A stretch of 64,000 nucleotides of DNA from Salibaculum sp031581025. GTDB lineage: Bacteria > Pseudomonadota > Alphaproteobacteria > Rhodobacterales > Rhodobacteraceae. The notes beneath the pieces are model-generated. The model made no database searches, had not been told where the DNA came from, and was given only the letters and a program-made list of their open reading frames with translations. Below are positions 7,917 through 15,968 of the stretch, in pieces (within the stretch, counting starts at the first letter, position 1; every line of letters begins with the position of its first letter). The translations under genes were made by a program, and so were the position numbers. The stretch lies in NCBI RefSeq assembly GCF_031581025.1, contig NZ_JAVLCA010000001.1. One strand, written 5' to 3'.

Positions 7917-9134
7917 ATGCCCCACACCGAGGCCACCCGCGCGGCAGGCCTGCAAATACTGGCCGATTTCACGCCGCGTATGGGACGGCGCTATGCCAAC
8001 GGGCGCAACACGGATCGTGGGCCGGGGGCGCATCGGGATGTCTCGACGCTCTCGCCCTATCTGCGGCGCAGGCTGCTGACGGAACGCGAAACCATCGCCG
8101 CCGCGCTTGACGCGCACGGGCCGGAGGTGGCCGAGAAATTCGTGCAGGAGGTCATCTGGCGGGGCTATTTCAAGGGCTGGCTGGAATGCCGGCCGCAGGT
8201 CTGGGCCAGCTACCGCGACGGGCTGGCGCAGGACCTCGCCATCCTCGACACCGACCGCCGCTTGCGCCGTGACGTGACGCGCGCCCTGGCGGGCGAGACG
8301 GGGCTGGCCTGTTTCGACGCCTGGGCGCAGGAACTGTCCGAAACCGGGTATCTGCACAACCATGCACGGATGTGGTTTGCCTCGGTCTGGATATTCACGC
8401 TGGGGCTGCCCTGGCGGCTGGGGGCGGATGTCTTCTATCGTCATCTTCTGGACGGGGACCCGGCCTCGAACACACTGGGCTGGCGCTGGGTCGCCGGCCT
8501 GCACACCCGGGGCAAGCCCTACAAGGCGCAGGCCTGGAACATCGCGAAGTTCACCGATGGCCGCTTCGCCCCGCGCGACGCCGATCTTGCGCAGGACGTG
8601 CAGGGGCTGGAGCATTTGGAACCCGAGGGCCTGCCCGAGGTCCGTCCGCTGCGCGCGCCCGTGTCCCCCGATCACGCGGCCCCGACCGCCCTGCTGATCA
8701 CCGAAGAGGACGGCCGCGTCGAGGATTTCGCCCCCAAGGCGCTGGATATCCGCGCCGCCGCGACGTTGACCGCTAGCCACCTGCGCTCGCCGCGCGCGGT
8801 GTCTGACAATGTGGCGGCGTTCGAGGTCATGGCGCTGGCCGATGTCGCCGCGCGCGCCGGGGTGGCGACGACGCAGATGCGCGCGGGCGTGCCCGCCGAC
8901 CTGGCGCGCTGGGCCGCCCGCGCCGGGGCGCGCCAGATCGTCACGCCCTATGTGCCGACCGGCCCGCTGCGCGACTGGCTGGACGAGGCGCGCCCCGCAC
9001 TGGACCAGGCCGGTATCACCCTGGCCGAGTGGCAGCGCGACTGGGACCGGCTGATCTGGCCCCATGCCACCGCCGGGTTCTTCAAGGTCAAGAAACAGAT
9101 CCCCCGCATCTTGCACGCGGCGGGCCTGTCATGA
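7917..9134 (+). CDS. Photolyase/cryptochrome-family FAD protein with FAD domain first (apparent domain swap)
   Basis: 405 residues; the start at 7917 follows a GAGAAGGAGA ribosome site. Residues about 40-230 match the photolyase FAD-binding helical domain: LSPYLR (45-50), FVQEVIWRGYF (75-85), NHARMW (148-153) and LLDGDPASNTLGWRWVAG (177-194). There is no alpha/beta antenna domain in front, as a normal photolyase has. Instead an alpha/beta-looking region follows it (about 240-405: PTALLITEEDG, GARQIVTPYVPTGPL). It may repair DNA or sense light. Overlaps the next gene as ATGA. The family is sure; activity is not. Confidence 0.75.
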   Translation: MPHTEATRAAGLQILADFTPRMGRRYANGRNTDRGPGAHRDVSTLSPYLRRRLLTERETIAAALDAHGPEVAEKFVQEVIWRGYFKGWLECRPQVWASYRDGLAQDLAILDTDRRLRRDVTRALAGETGLACFDAWAQELSETGYLHNHARMWFASVWIFTLGLPWRLGADVFYRHLLDGDPASNTLGWRWVAGLHTRGKPYKAQAWNIAKFTDGRFAPRDADLAQDVQGLEHLEPEGLPEVRPLRAPVSPDHAAPTALLITEEDGRVEDFAPKALDIRAAATLTASHLRSPRAVSDNVAAFEVMALADVAARAGVATTQMRAGVPADLARWAARAGARQIVTPYVPTGPLRDWLDEARPALDQAGITLAEWQRDWDRLIWPHATAGFFKVKKQIPRILHAAGLS

Positions 9135-10078
9135 CCCGCACCCTCGTCATCGGCGCCGGCATGGCCGGCATCGCCTGCGCACGGGCGCTCAGGGACGCCG
9201 GCCGCCCGGTGCGCGTGATCGACAAGGGCCGCGGTATCGGCGGGCGCATGGCGACACGCCGGGCCGAAACCTCGGCGGGGCAGCCCCTGCGTTTCGACCA
9301 CGGAGCGCAATATGTCACCGCCCGCGATCCCGGGTTTGCGGCGCTGCTGACCGCGTCGGCGGCGGCGGCCCTCTGGGCGGATGGCGCAGCACATCCGCAT
9401 TACGTGGGCCTGCCCGGCATGTCGGGGCTGCCCCGCGCCCTGGCCGACGGGCTGGACGTGTCCCTTGGCGTCGAGGTGGCCGAGGTCCGCCGGGCCGGGG
9501 CAATCTGGCAGGTGGCAACCCGCGACACGGTGATGGAGGCAGAGCACGTGGTCCTGGCGGTGCCCGCGCCCCAGGTCGCACCGCTGATCGGCGCCGATCA
9601 CCCGCTCGCCGCCCGGCTGGAGGCGGTGGAGATCGCCCCCTGCCTGACGCTGATGGCGGCCTTTCCTGCCGATGCGCCCGCGCCCTTCGTGAGCCGCAAG
9701 CTGTCAGAGGGGCCGCTGGCCTTCATCGCACGCGACAGCAGCAAGCCGGGCCGCCCGGGCGGGGCCGTCGCGTGGGTGGCGCAGGCCAGCCCCGGCTGGT
9801 CGGCCGCGCACCTGGAACAAGACAGGCAAGAGATCGCCCGCCGGATGCTGCCGCCGCTTTGTGCCGAGATCGGGGCCGCGGCGGACAGCGCGCTGCATGT
9901 CGCGGCGCATCGCTGGCGCTATGCCCGCGTGACGGCACCGCTGGGCAAGGCTTTTGTGCGAGACGCCAGCGGCACGCTGCACCTGGGCGGCGACTGGTGC
10001 CTAGGGCCACTGGTCGAGGCCGCCTGGGCCAGCGGCACCGCCATCGCCGCGGATATCATGGCGGGTTCGGATGCGTGA
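9131..10078 (+). CDS. FAD-dependent amine oxidase-like (renalase-type) oxidoreductase
   Basis: 315 residues with an N-terminal dinucleotide motif (VIGAGMAGIACARALRDAG), then IDKGRGIGGRMATRR and FDHGAQYVTARD, the pattern of renalase-like NAD(P)/FAD proteins. The C-terminus has LGGDWCLGPLVEAAWASG, the second FAD contact. Starts by ATGA overlap with the photolyase-like gene. In Rhodobacter sphaeroides a similar FAD protein sits beside photolyase phrA in the singlet-oxygen regulon; I infer a related oxidative or light-stress role. Confidence 0.8.
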   Translation: MTRTLVIGAGMAGIACARALRDAGRPVRVIDKGRGIGGRMATRRAETSAGQPLRFDHGAQYVTARDPGFAALLTASAAAALWADGAAHPHYVGLPGMSGLPRALADGLDVSLGVEVAEVRRAGAIWQVATRDTVMEAEHVVLAVPAPQVAPLIGADHPLAARLEAVEIAPCLTLMAAFPADAPAPFVSRKLSEGPLAFIARDSSKPGRPGGAVAWVAQASPGWSAAHLEQDRQEIARRMLPPLCAEIGAAADSALHVAAHRWRYARVTAPLGKAFVRDASGTLHLGGDWCLGPLVEAAWASGTAIAADIMAGSDA

Positions 10079-10895
10079 CGACCCGCGCATTGCTGGCCTT
10101 CTCCGCCTGATCACGGGGGCGCTGCATCCCGCGCCTGGCGTGGGGCGGATGGTGCTGGCGCTGGTCATGGGGGCGCTGTGCCACGCGCTCTTTGCCGCCG
10201 CGGTGCTGGCCATGATCGCGGCCATGTTCTTCGGGCTGAGCGAGAGTCTGGGCACCGTGCCCTGGCCCTGGGCCGCGCTGGCCAACGCCGCGCTGATCGT
10301 CCAGTTCCCGCTGGTCCACTCGGCCTTGCTGACGCCGCGCGGCGGGACTCTTCTGACGCGGCTGATCCCCGGCCGCCACGGCGGCACGCTCGCCACCACC
10401 AGCTATGCCGTCATCGCCTCGGCCCAGTTGCTGGCGCTCTTCGCGCTCTGGACCCCCTCGGGCATCGTCTGGTGGCGGGCCGAGGGTGCGGCGTTCTGGG
10501 CGATTTGCGGCGCCTATGCCGCCGCCTGGCTGCTGCTGATCAAGGCCAGTTTCGACGCCGGGGCCGAGGTGCAATCGGGCGCGCTGGGCTGGATGTCGCT
10601 GCTGGCCGGGCGCAGGCCGGTCTTTCCCGACATGCCCGTGCTGGGCCTGTTCCGGGTCATCCGCCAGCCGATCTACGTCGCCTTCGCCCTGACGCTCTGG
10701 ACGGTGCCGGTCTGGACGCCGGACCAACTGGCCCTGGCCGTCAGCTATACCGCCTATTGCCTTCTGGCCCCGCGCCTGAAGGAACGCCGCTTTGCCGCGC
10801 GCTACGGGAGCCGCTTCGCGGGGTATCGCGCGCGGGTGCCCTATGTCCTGCCCAAGAGGAGGCCCGGAAATGCGCAACGACCTGACGATCTATGA
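10071..10895 (+). CDS. Isoprenylcysteine carboxyl methyltransferase-like membrane protein
   Basis: 274 residues with about 5-6 membrane segments (LVMGALCHALFAAAVLAMIA, YAVIASAQLLALFALW, FWAICGAYAAAWLLLIKAS and others) and a C-terminal segment FRVIRQPIYVAFALTLW...LKERRFAARYG typical of the ICMT/NnrU/MddA group of membrane methyltransferases. Overlaps the preceding gene by 8 nt and the next by 26 nt. A methanethiol or other small-molecule methyltransferase role is possible, but the acceptor is unknown. Confidence 0.6.
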   Translation: MRDDPRIAGLLRLITGALHPAPGVGRMVLALVMGALCHALFAAAVLAMIAAMFFGLSESLGTVPWPWAALANAALIVQFPLVHSALLTPRGGTLLTRLIPGRHGGTLATTSYAVIASAQLLALFALWTPSGIVWWRAEGAAFWAICGAYAAAWLLLIKASFDAGAEVQSGALGWMSLLAGRRPVFPDMPVLGLFRVIRQPIYVAFALTLWTVPVWTPDQLALAVSYTAYCLLAPRLKERRFAARYGSRFAGYRARVPYVLPKRRPGNAQRPDDL

Positions 10896-11571
10896 CGCCG
10901 TTGCCGATCACTGGTGGTCGGACGAGATCCGCTGGGTGCGCACGCTCAAGAACCTCGTGCCGGGCCGGCTGTCCTGGTTCGACCGCCAGATCGACTGGGC
11001 GGGCAAGCAGGTGCTGGACCTTGGCTGCGCCGGGGGCTTTATGGCCGAGGCGCTGGCCGCGCGCGGCGCGGCGGTGACGGGCATCGACCCCGCCGAACAG
11101 GCCATCGCCGCCGCCCGCGCCCATGCCCGCGCGGCCGGGCACGCCATCGCCTATGACGTTGGCGTGGGCGAGGCGCTGCCCTATGGCCGGGCTGGATTCG
11201 ATGCCGTGGTCTGCGTGGACGTGCTCGAACACGTCAGCGACCTTGACCGGGTGCTGTCCGAGGTGGCCCGCGTGCTGCGCCCCGGTGGCCTGTTCCTGTT
11301 CGACACGATCAATCGCAACCCGGTGGCACGGCTGGCCACCATCACAATGGCCGAGGACATCCTGCACCTGCTTCCAAAGGGCACCCATGACCCGGCGCTG
11401 TTCATCAAGCCGGCTGAGCTGCGCGCGGGGTTGGCCCGCGCCGGTTTCGCGCCCGGTCCGATGACCGGCCTCGGCCCGCGCGGGATCACCCGGCGGGGCG
11501 ATCCGACCTTCGGACGCCTGCCGCTCAAGACGGTGCTCTACATGGGAACGGCGCGGAAACCCGAGGTGTGA
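10870..11571 (+). CDS. SAM-dependent methyltransferase, UbiG-like
   Basis: 233 residues. The class I methyltransferase motif I is VLDLGCAGGFMAEAL near residue 55; motif II/post-I is VTGIDP; and DAVVCVDVLEHVSDLDRVL plus VLRPGGLFLFDTINRN are typical of UbiG/Coq3 O-methyltransferases. Start at 10870 has AAGAGGAGG upstream inside the previous gene. Last gene of the operon that begins with the folB-like gene; it converges with bchO 22 nt away with no clear terminator between. Whether it is the true ubiquinone enzyme or a paralogue is open. Confidence 0.75.
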   Translation: MRNDLTIYDAVADHWWSDEIRWVRTLKNLVPGRLSWFDRQIDWAGKQVLDLGCAGGFMAEALAARGAAVTGIDPAEQAIAAARAHARAAGHAIAYDVGVGEALPYGRAGFDAVVCVDVLEHVSDLDRVLSEVARVLRPGGLFLFDTINRNPVARLATITMAEDILHLLPKGTHDPALFIKPAELRAGLARAGFAPGPMTGLGPRGITRRGDPTFGRLPLKTVLYMGTARKPEV

Positions 11572-11593
11572 TCGCCGCCCTCGGTGACAGGTC

Positions 11594-12457
11594 TCAGCCC
11601 AGCCAGGCCAGCATCAGCTTTGCGATGTCGTCGGGGGATTCCTCATGCGCAAGATGGCCCAGGTCGGGCAAAGTCTCGACCCGGCAGGTGGGAATGCGCC
11701 CCGCGGCGCGGTCGGCAACGCGCGGCGGCACCGCCTTGTCCAGCGCGCCTGTGACGAACAGGCACTCTGATGTGATACGGTCCAGGCGGCCGAGCAACGG
11801 GTCGATCCGCCACTGGGCCATCATCTGCAAGGTGGCTTCGACATGACGGCGATCCGCGATCAGCCGGGCGTAGAGCGCCAGACCCTCGGCCTCGAGCCGC
11901 GAGCCGGTGCTCTCGATCAGCCGCCGCGCCCGGCCGGGGCTGGGCGATCCCAGCGAAAACAGGGGCGCGGTCAGGGGATTCAGCGCAAGCAGCTTGGCCA
12001 GTGCCGGAAACAGCCAACCGGCGGGGCCTTCGAAATTGCCCAGCGCGGGGTTCAGGCCGATGATGCGCGGGGCGGGCCGCCCTGACGCCTGCGCCGTCTC
12101 GCTCAGCCGAAGGGCGATGGCCGCGCCGGCCGAGTGGCCGATCACCACGCCGGGCGACCAACCATGGGTCGTGCAAAGCGCCGCGATATCCTCGGCCATG
12201 GCGTCGAGTCCGCATCGGCGCAGCGTGCCCGCCCGGGTGAAGCCCTGCCCGGGCAGGTCCAGTGCGACGACATGGAACCTCTCGGCCAGGATCGGCAGCA
12301 CATCGCGCCAGCTGTGGGTCGAGGCCCCGGCACCATGCAGCAACAGAAGGGTTTCGCCCGTGCCGGTTTCCTGCACGTGCCAGTCGTGCGGGCGGCAGCG
12401 CAGGCGGCGCGACAGGGCGCTGTTGGGCCAGTCCGGCAGATCGCGGGTCCAGTCCAC
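11594..12457 (-). CDS. bchO: BchO, Mg-chelatase accessory alpha/beta hydrolase
   Basis: 287 residues with an alpha/beta-hydrolase fold: LLLLHGAGASTHSW oxyanion-loop region, nucleophile elbow GHSAGAA near residue 120, and a C-terminal PDLGHLAHEESP with the catalytic-type His. Its place directly after bchI and bchD (3 nt from bchD) is the standard one for bchO. Its exact role in bacteriochlorophyll synthesis is not known; it is thought to assist magnesium chelation. Confidence 0.92.
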   Translation of the reverse strand: MDWTRDLPDWPNSALSRRLRCRPHDWHVQETGTGETLLLLHGAGASTHSWRDVLPILAERFHVVALDLPGQGFTRAGTLRRCGLDAMAEDIAALCTTHGWSPGVVIGHSAGAAIALRLSETAQASGRPAPRIIGLNPALGNFEGPAGWLFPALAKLLALNPLTAPLFSLGSPSPGRARRLIESTGSRLEAEGLALYARLIADRRHVEATLQMMAQWRIDPLLGRLDRITSECLFVTGALDKAVPPRVADRAAGRIPTCRVETLPDLGHLAHEESPDDIAKLMLAWLG

Positions 12458-12460
12458 GGC

Positions 12461-14146
12461 TCAGCCTCCGCCCAATGCGCTGTCGATGGCCCCCGACAGG
12501 CGCTGGGCATCGGCCCGGGGCAGGGTGATGCAGTCGACCGCAAGGTATCCGGCCAGGGCGGCGGCTTCCCGGCCCGGGCGCGGCGCGGTGTCGATGACGC
12601 AGCCCTGGTCGGTGGCGCCGCGCAGCAGGGCGGCGGTGGTTTCGGCGTCGGCGCGCGCGGCCGCGCGCCCGCTCTTGCCATCCAGCGCGACATTGGCCCG
12701 GCCATCGGTCAGCAGGGCGAAGGCCGGGGTCAGGCCGCGGCGGCGGGCCTGGTCCGACAGCGCGGCGGCGGCCTGTAGCCCGGCCGCCAGCGGCGTGCCG
12801 CCACCGCCGGGCAGGGCGGCCAGCCGCCGCTTGGCCTGCACCAGCGAACGCGTGGGCGGCAGCAGCGTCTCGGCCGCGCTTCCGCGAAAGGCCACCACGG
12901 CGACATGGTCGCGCCGGGCATAGGCCTGCCCCAGCAGCAGCTCCACGGCGCCCTTTGCCTCGGCCAGACGGGCCATGGCCGCGGAGCCCGAGGCATCGAC
13001 CACGAAGATCACCAGCCGGTCCGAGCGGTCCTCATAGCGGCGCAGGCGGATGTCGCCGGGGTGGATCACGACCCGGGCCGCGCCGTGCCGCGCGCGCAGC
13101 GCTTGCCAGGGGGCGGCAGCGCGCAGGGTGGCGATCACGTCGATGCGGGCCCGCCCATCGGGGCGGCCCGGGCGGGCAGGCAGGGGGCGGCCGTGGCGGT
13201 TGCCGCGCCGCCGTGCCCCCGCCCCGCCGCCCGAGAGCGCGCCGCGGGCGCGTGTTCGGGCCGCGACCCGGTCCAGCAGCCCGTCGGGCAGCAGAGCCGC
13301 CACCGCGTCGATCAGCATCTCGTCGGGCAGCTCCGGGCCGGGATCGGTCGCGGTATCGTCCCCCGCGTCCTCTGTGTCCGGGTCGGGGGTTTTGTCTTCC
13401 GAGGTCTCTTCGGTGTCCTCGGGCGTTTCGGGCAGCTGCGTGGCGCGCACGGGGTAGACCAGCTCGGCGGCCTCGGTCAGATGCGCCTCGCACAGCGCCT
13501 CGGCCCCGTCGAGGGCTGCCAGTGCCCGTGCCGCGGTCAGCGCCAGTATCGGCGCGCGCAGGCTGTCGATGCCGAATTGCACGGCCAGCGTCGTGAGCGT
13601 GGCAAGCGCCGTCTCGGACAGCGGCAGGTCGGCGAGCCGCGCCCGGGCTGCGTCGATCTCGGCCGGGGCGGGCAGGGTGGCGGCGACCTGCGACCAGTGC
13701 AGCCCCGACAGATCCACGTGAAAGGCCAGCCGGTCCTGCAGGCCCATCGGGGCGGCCTCCTCGGGCTCGGCGCCCTCGTCCAGCAGCACCAGCGCATGGC
13801 CGGACGGCGCGTCCAGAAGTTGCCCCAGCCGCGCGGCCAGCCCCGGCGGGCAACGTTCGGCCATGGGCAGGATCAGCAGGCCGGGCGTTTCCACCAGCCC
13901 GGGATCGCGCACCATGCGCCCCTCGGCGAGGGAGGCGGCGATGTTGAGCCCGCCGAAAAGCTGCGTATCGCTGATCTCGGGGTGAATGCGGCGCTGCGGG
14001 CCCGGCAGTTTGGCCAGGGCGGCCTCGGCGGTCTGGCGCACCGGACCCACGCGGGCGCGCAGGGTCAGCCCGCCCAGGCCCGCTGGGTTGACCGCCAGCG
14101 CCGCCATGGCCCGCATGGTGCGGGTCCAGGCCAGCGGCGCGCTCAT
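12461..14146 (-). CDS. bchD: Magnesium chelatase subunit D
   Basis: 561 residues, normal for BchD. An AAA+-like N-terminal domain without a working Walker A, an acidic proline-rich linker at about 230-275 (rich in Glu, Asp, Thr, Pro) and a C-terminal von Willebrand A domain with the MIDAS-type motif VVDASGSAA. It forms the ID motor complex with BchI that drives Mg insertion into protoporphyrin IX by BchH. Starts by ATGA overlap with bchI, so stoichiometric translation is likely. Confidence 0.95.
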   Translation of the reverse strand: MSAPLAWTRTMRAMAALAVNPAGLGGLTLRARVGPVRQTAEAALAKLPGPQRRIHPEISDTQLFGGLNIAASLAEGRMVRDPGLVETPGLLILPMAERCPPGLAARLGQLLDAPSGHALVLLDEGAEPEEAAPMGLQDRLAFHVDLSGLHWSQVAATLPAPAEIDAARARLADLPLSETALATLTTLAVQFGIDSLRAPILALTAARALAALDGAEALCEAHLTEAAELVYPVRATQLPETPEDTEETSEDKTPDPDTEDAGDDTATDPGPELPDEMLIDAVAALLPDGLLDRVAARTRARGALSGGGAGARRRGNRHGRPLPARPGRPDGRARIDVIATLRAAAPWQALRARHGAARVVIHPGDIRLRRYEDRSDRLVIFVVDASGSAAMARLAEAKGAVELLLGQAYARRDHVAVVAFRGSAAETLLPPTRSLVQAKRRLAALPGGGGTPLAAGLQAAAALSDQARRRGLTPAFALLTDGRANVALDGKSGRAAARADAETTAALLRGATDQGCVIDTAPRPGREAAALAGYLAVDCITLPRADAQRLSGAIDSALGGG

Positions 14147-15147
14147 GCGAGCACGTCGGCCACCGCGCGGGTGACGCGGGCGGTCGATCCGGCCTCGTCC
14201 AGCGGATCGCGGCGCAGCCGGTGGCCCAGGGCCAGCGGTGCGATGGCGCGCAACTGGTCGCGGGTGATGGCGGCGGCGCCTTCATGGGCGGCCAGCGCCC
14301 GCGCCGCGCGCAGCAGGGTCAGTTCGCCACGCAGCCCGTCGGTGCCCAGTGCCAGCGAGAGGTTGGCACAGTCGCGCAGGATGTCCTCGGGCGTGGCGAC
14401 GCCGGCCAGTGCGGTGCGGGCGGCCAGGATACGCGCGCGCAGGGCGGCGTCCTCGGCCTGCCAATGGGCGAGGAAGGTCTCGGTCTCGGTCTCGTAGGCG
14501 CTTCGGCGGCGGATCACCTCGATGCGGTCCTCGATGGTGTCCGGCGAGGTGACCTCGACCGACAGGCCGAACCGATCCAGCAGTTGCGGCCGCAGCTCGC
14601 CCTCTTCGGGGTTGCCCGATCCGACCAGCACGAAGCGCGCCGCGTGGCGGATCGACAGGCCCTCGCGCTCTACCGCGTTGACGCCCGATTGCGCCACGTC
14701 GAGCAGCAGGTCGACGATGTGATCCTCCAGAAGGTTGACCTCGTCGATATAGAGATAGCCGCGGTTGGCGCGGGCCAGCAGGCCGGGCTCGAAGGCTTTC
14801 TCGCCCTGCGTCAGCGCGCGTTCGATATCAAGCGCGCCGGTCACGCGGTCCTCGGTCACGCCCAGCGGCAGGTCCACCACTGGGGTGGGGCGCGTGGTCA
14901 GGTCGGTCGCGGTGACAGCGGCCCAGTCTGGGCAGTCCTCGGGACGTTCCGAGTTCACCGGGCAACCGCGCACAACCGTCACGGGGGGCAGCAGGGCGGC
15001 GAGGGCGCGCACGGCCGTGGATTTGCCCGTGCCGCGGTCACCAAAGACCAGGACGCCGCCGATGCCGGGGTCGATGGCGGTCAGCACCATGGCCAGTTTC
15101 ATCTGGGTCTGGCCGACGATGGCGGAAAAGGGGAAGGGGGTCGTCAT
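14143..15147 (-). CDS. bchI: Magnesium chelatase ATPase subunit I
   Basis: 334 residues; AAA+ ATPase with Walker A GDRGTGKST (36-44), Walker B YLYIDEVNLL and sensor region VGSGNPEEGELRPQLLDRFGL. It hydrolyses ATP to power Mg2+ insertion by BchH. The start ATG overlaps the crtA stop (ATGA) and its stop overlaps the bchD start (ATGA), giving one operon crtA-bchI-bchD-bchO under the PpsR-controlled crtA promoter. Confidence 0.96.
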   Translation of the reverse strand: MTTPFPFSAIVGQTQMKLAMVLTAIDPGIGGVLVFGDRGTGKSTAVRALAALLPPVTVVRGCPVNSERPEDCPDWAAVTATDLTTRPTPVVDLPLGVTEDRVTGALDIERALTQGEKAFEPGLLARANRGYLYIDEVNLLEDHIVDLLLDVAQSGVNAVEREGLSIRHAARFVLVGSGNPEEGELRPQLLDRFGLSVEVTSPDTIEDRIEVIRRRSAYETETETFLAHWQAEDAALRARILAARTALAGVATPEDILRDCANLSLALGTDGLRGELTLLRAARALAAHEGAAAITRDQLRAIAPLALGHRLRRDPLDEAGSTARVTRAVADVLA

Positions 15148-15851
15148 GCGGATAGGTCCAGTTCGTCCAGGGGGTGCGTGCCGTGCCAGCTGCCCGCGTC
15201 GCCGAGGATGCGAAAGCGGGCATAGAGTTCCTCGCGGAACCAGTTGCCCTCGCGCACGGCGCGCACGGCGCGGGCATGGGGGCCGTCGGCGCGGGCGAAA
15301 TCGCTCATGCTCTGGCGGTCGGGCCAGATCGAGAAGGTGACCTGGCGCAGCAACGGCACCTCGCCGATGCCGATCTTGAAGGCGACGTTGCGGTCGGCGC
15401 CGATCACAGCGCTGATGTCGGGCACGCGCCGCCAGAAGCGCAGCGCCTTGCCCGGGCGCAGGCTGGCGCGGGTCAGGGCGGCCAGCGGGCCGTCCGGCAC
15501 CGGGCCTTCGGGGATGAAGGGGGCGACGCCCGACCATTTGCCCCGCACCGAGACTGGCGCGAGAAAGACCGTCCAGGCCTCTTCGGCGCGGGCCCGGTAG
15601 CGCCGGAAAAGCCCAGCATTGCGCAGCCGCGCCCGCGCCGTAGCCTCGTCGGGCCAGGTGGCCAGAATCGCGTAGACCCCGGTGTCGGGCCGGGGCGTGA
15701 ACCCCTCGCCGGTGCCCGAGCCGCAGAGCTTCCAGAAACCGAGGTCGGGCACACGCGGCAGCACCAGGCGCGCGGCCCCCATCATGCCGAAGGCCCAGAG
15801 GCGGGGCATCCCGGGGGCGAATCGGAAAAAGCTGATGGTGACGGTCTGGAT
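15144..15851 (-). CDS. crtA: Spheroidene monooxygenase CrtA (start codon probably AUC)
   Basis: 235 residues counted from an ATC at 15851. The protein shows QTVTISFFRF at its N-terminus, then LWAFGMMGAARL and GSGTGEGFTPRPDTGVYAILATW, as in Rhodobacter CrtA, which oxidises spheroidene to spheroidenone with O2. The only in-frame ATG upstream (15953) lies in the PpsR box, whereas ATC sits 7 nt after an AGGAG Shine-Dalgarno (15859-15863) and exactly where relatives have Met. No ATG, GTG or TTG lies between ATC and the PpsR-box region. Overlaps bchI as ATGA. Product certain, start uncertain. Confidence 0.88.
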   Translation of the reverse strand: MQTVTISFFRFAPGMPRLWAFGMMGAARLVLPRVPDLGFWKLCGSGTGEGFTPRPDTGVYAILATWPDEATARARLRNAGLFRRYRARAEEAWTVFLAPVSVRGKWSGVAPFIPEGPVPDGPLAALTRASLRPGKALRFWRRVPDISAVIGADRNVAFKIGIGEVPLLRQVTFSIWPDRQSMSDFARADGPHARAVRAVREGNWFREELYARFRILGDAGSWHGTHPLDELDLSA

Positions 15852-15881
15852 GGTCCGGCTCCTGTCGTGATGCGCGCGTGA

Positions 15882-15894
15882 CAGTCTTAGACTG
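15882..15894. repeat. Palindrome CAGTCTTAGACTG in the crtA leader
   Basis: A 6+1+6 palindrome between the PpsR box and crtA, flanked by GTGA and ACAC. It resembles a PpsR site but has the wrong length (19 instead of 18 nt between outer bases), so it could be a degenerate second operator or an mRNA leader element. Confidence 0.4.
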
Positions 15895-15934
15895 ACACGC
15901 GCAATGTCCCGAAGAAAGAGACATAATGACCGAT

Positions 15935-15952
15935 TGTCAATCAAAGTTGACA
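15935..15952. promoter_or_regulatory. PpsR (CrtJ) box between crtA and crtI
   Basis: Perfect TGT-N12-ACA (TGTCAATCAAAGTTGACA), the operator bound by the redox/light repressor PpsR. It overlaps a TTGACA hexamer at 15947-15952 in the crtI direction. It is 16 bp from the crtI ATG and about 80 bp from crtA, so one site can repress both divergent operons. Confidence 0.88.
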
Positions 15953-15968
15953 TGTGTAGCCTTGTCCC

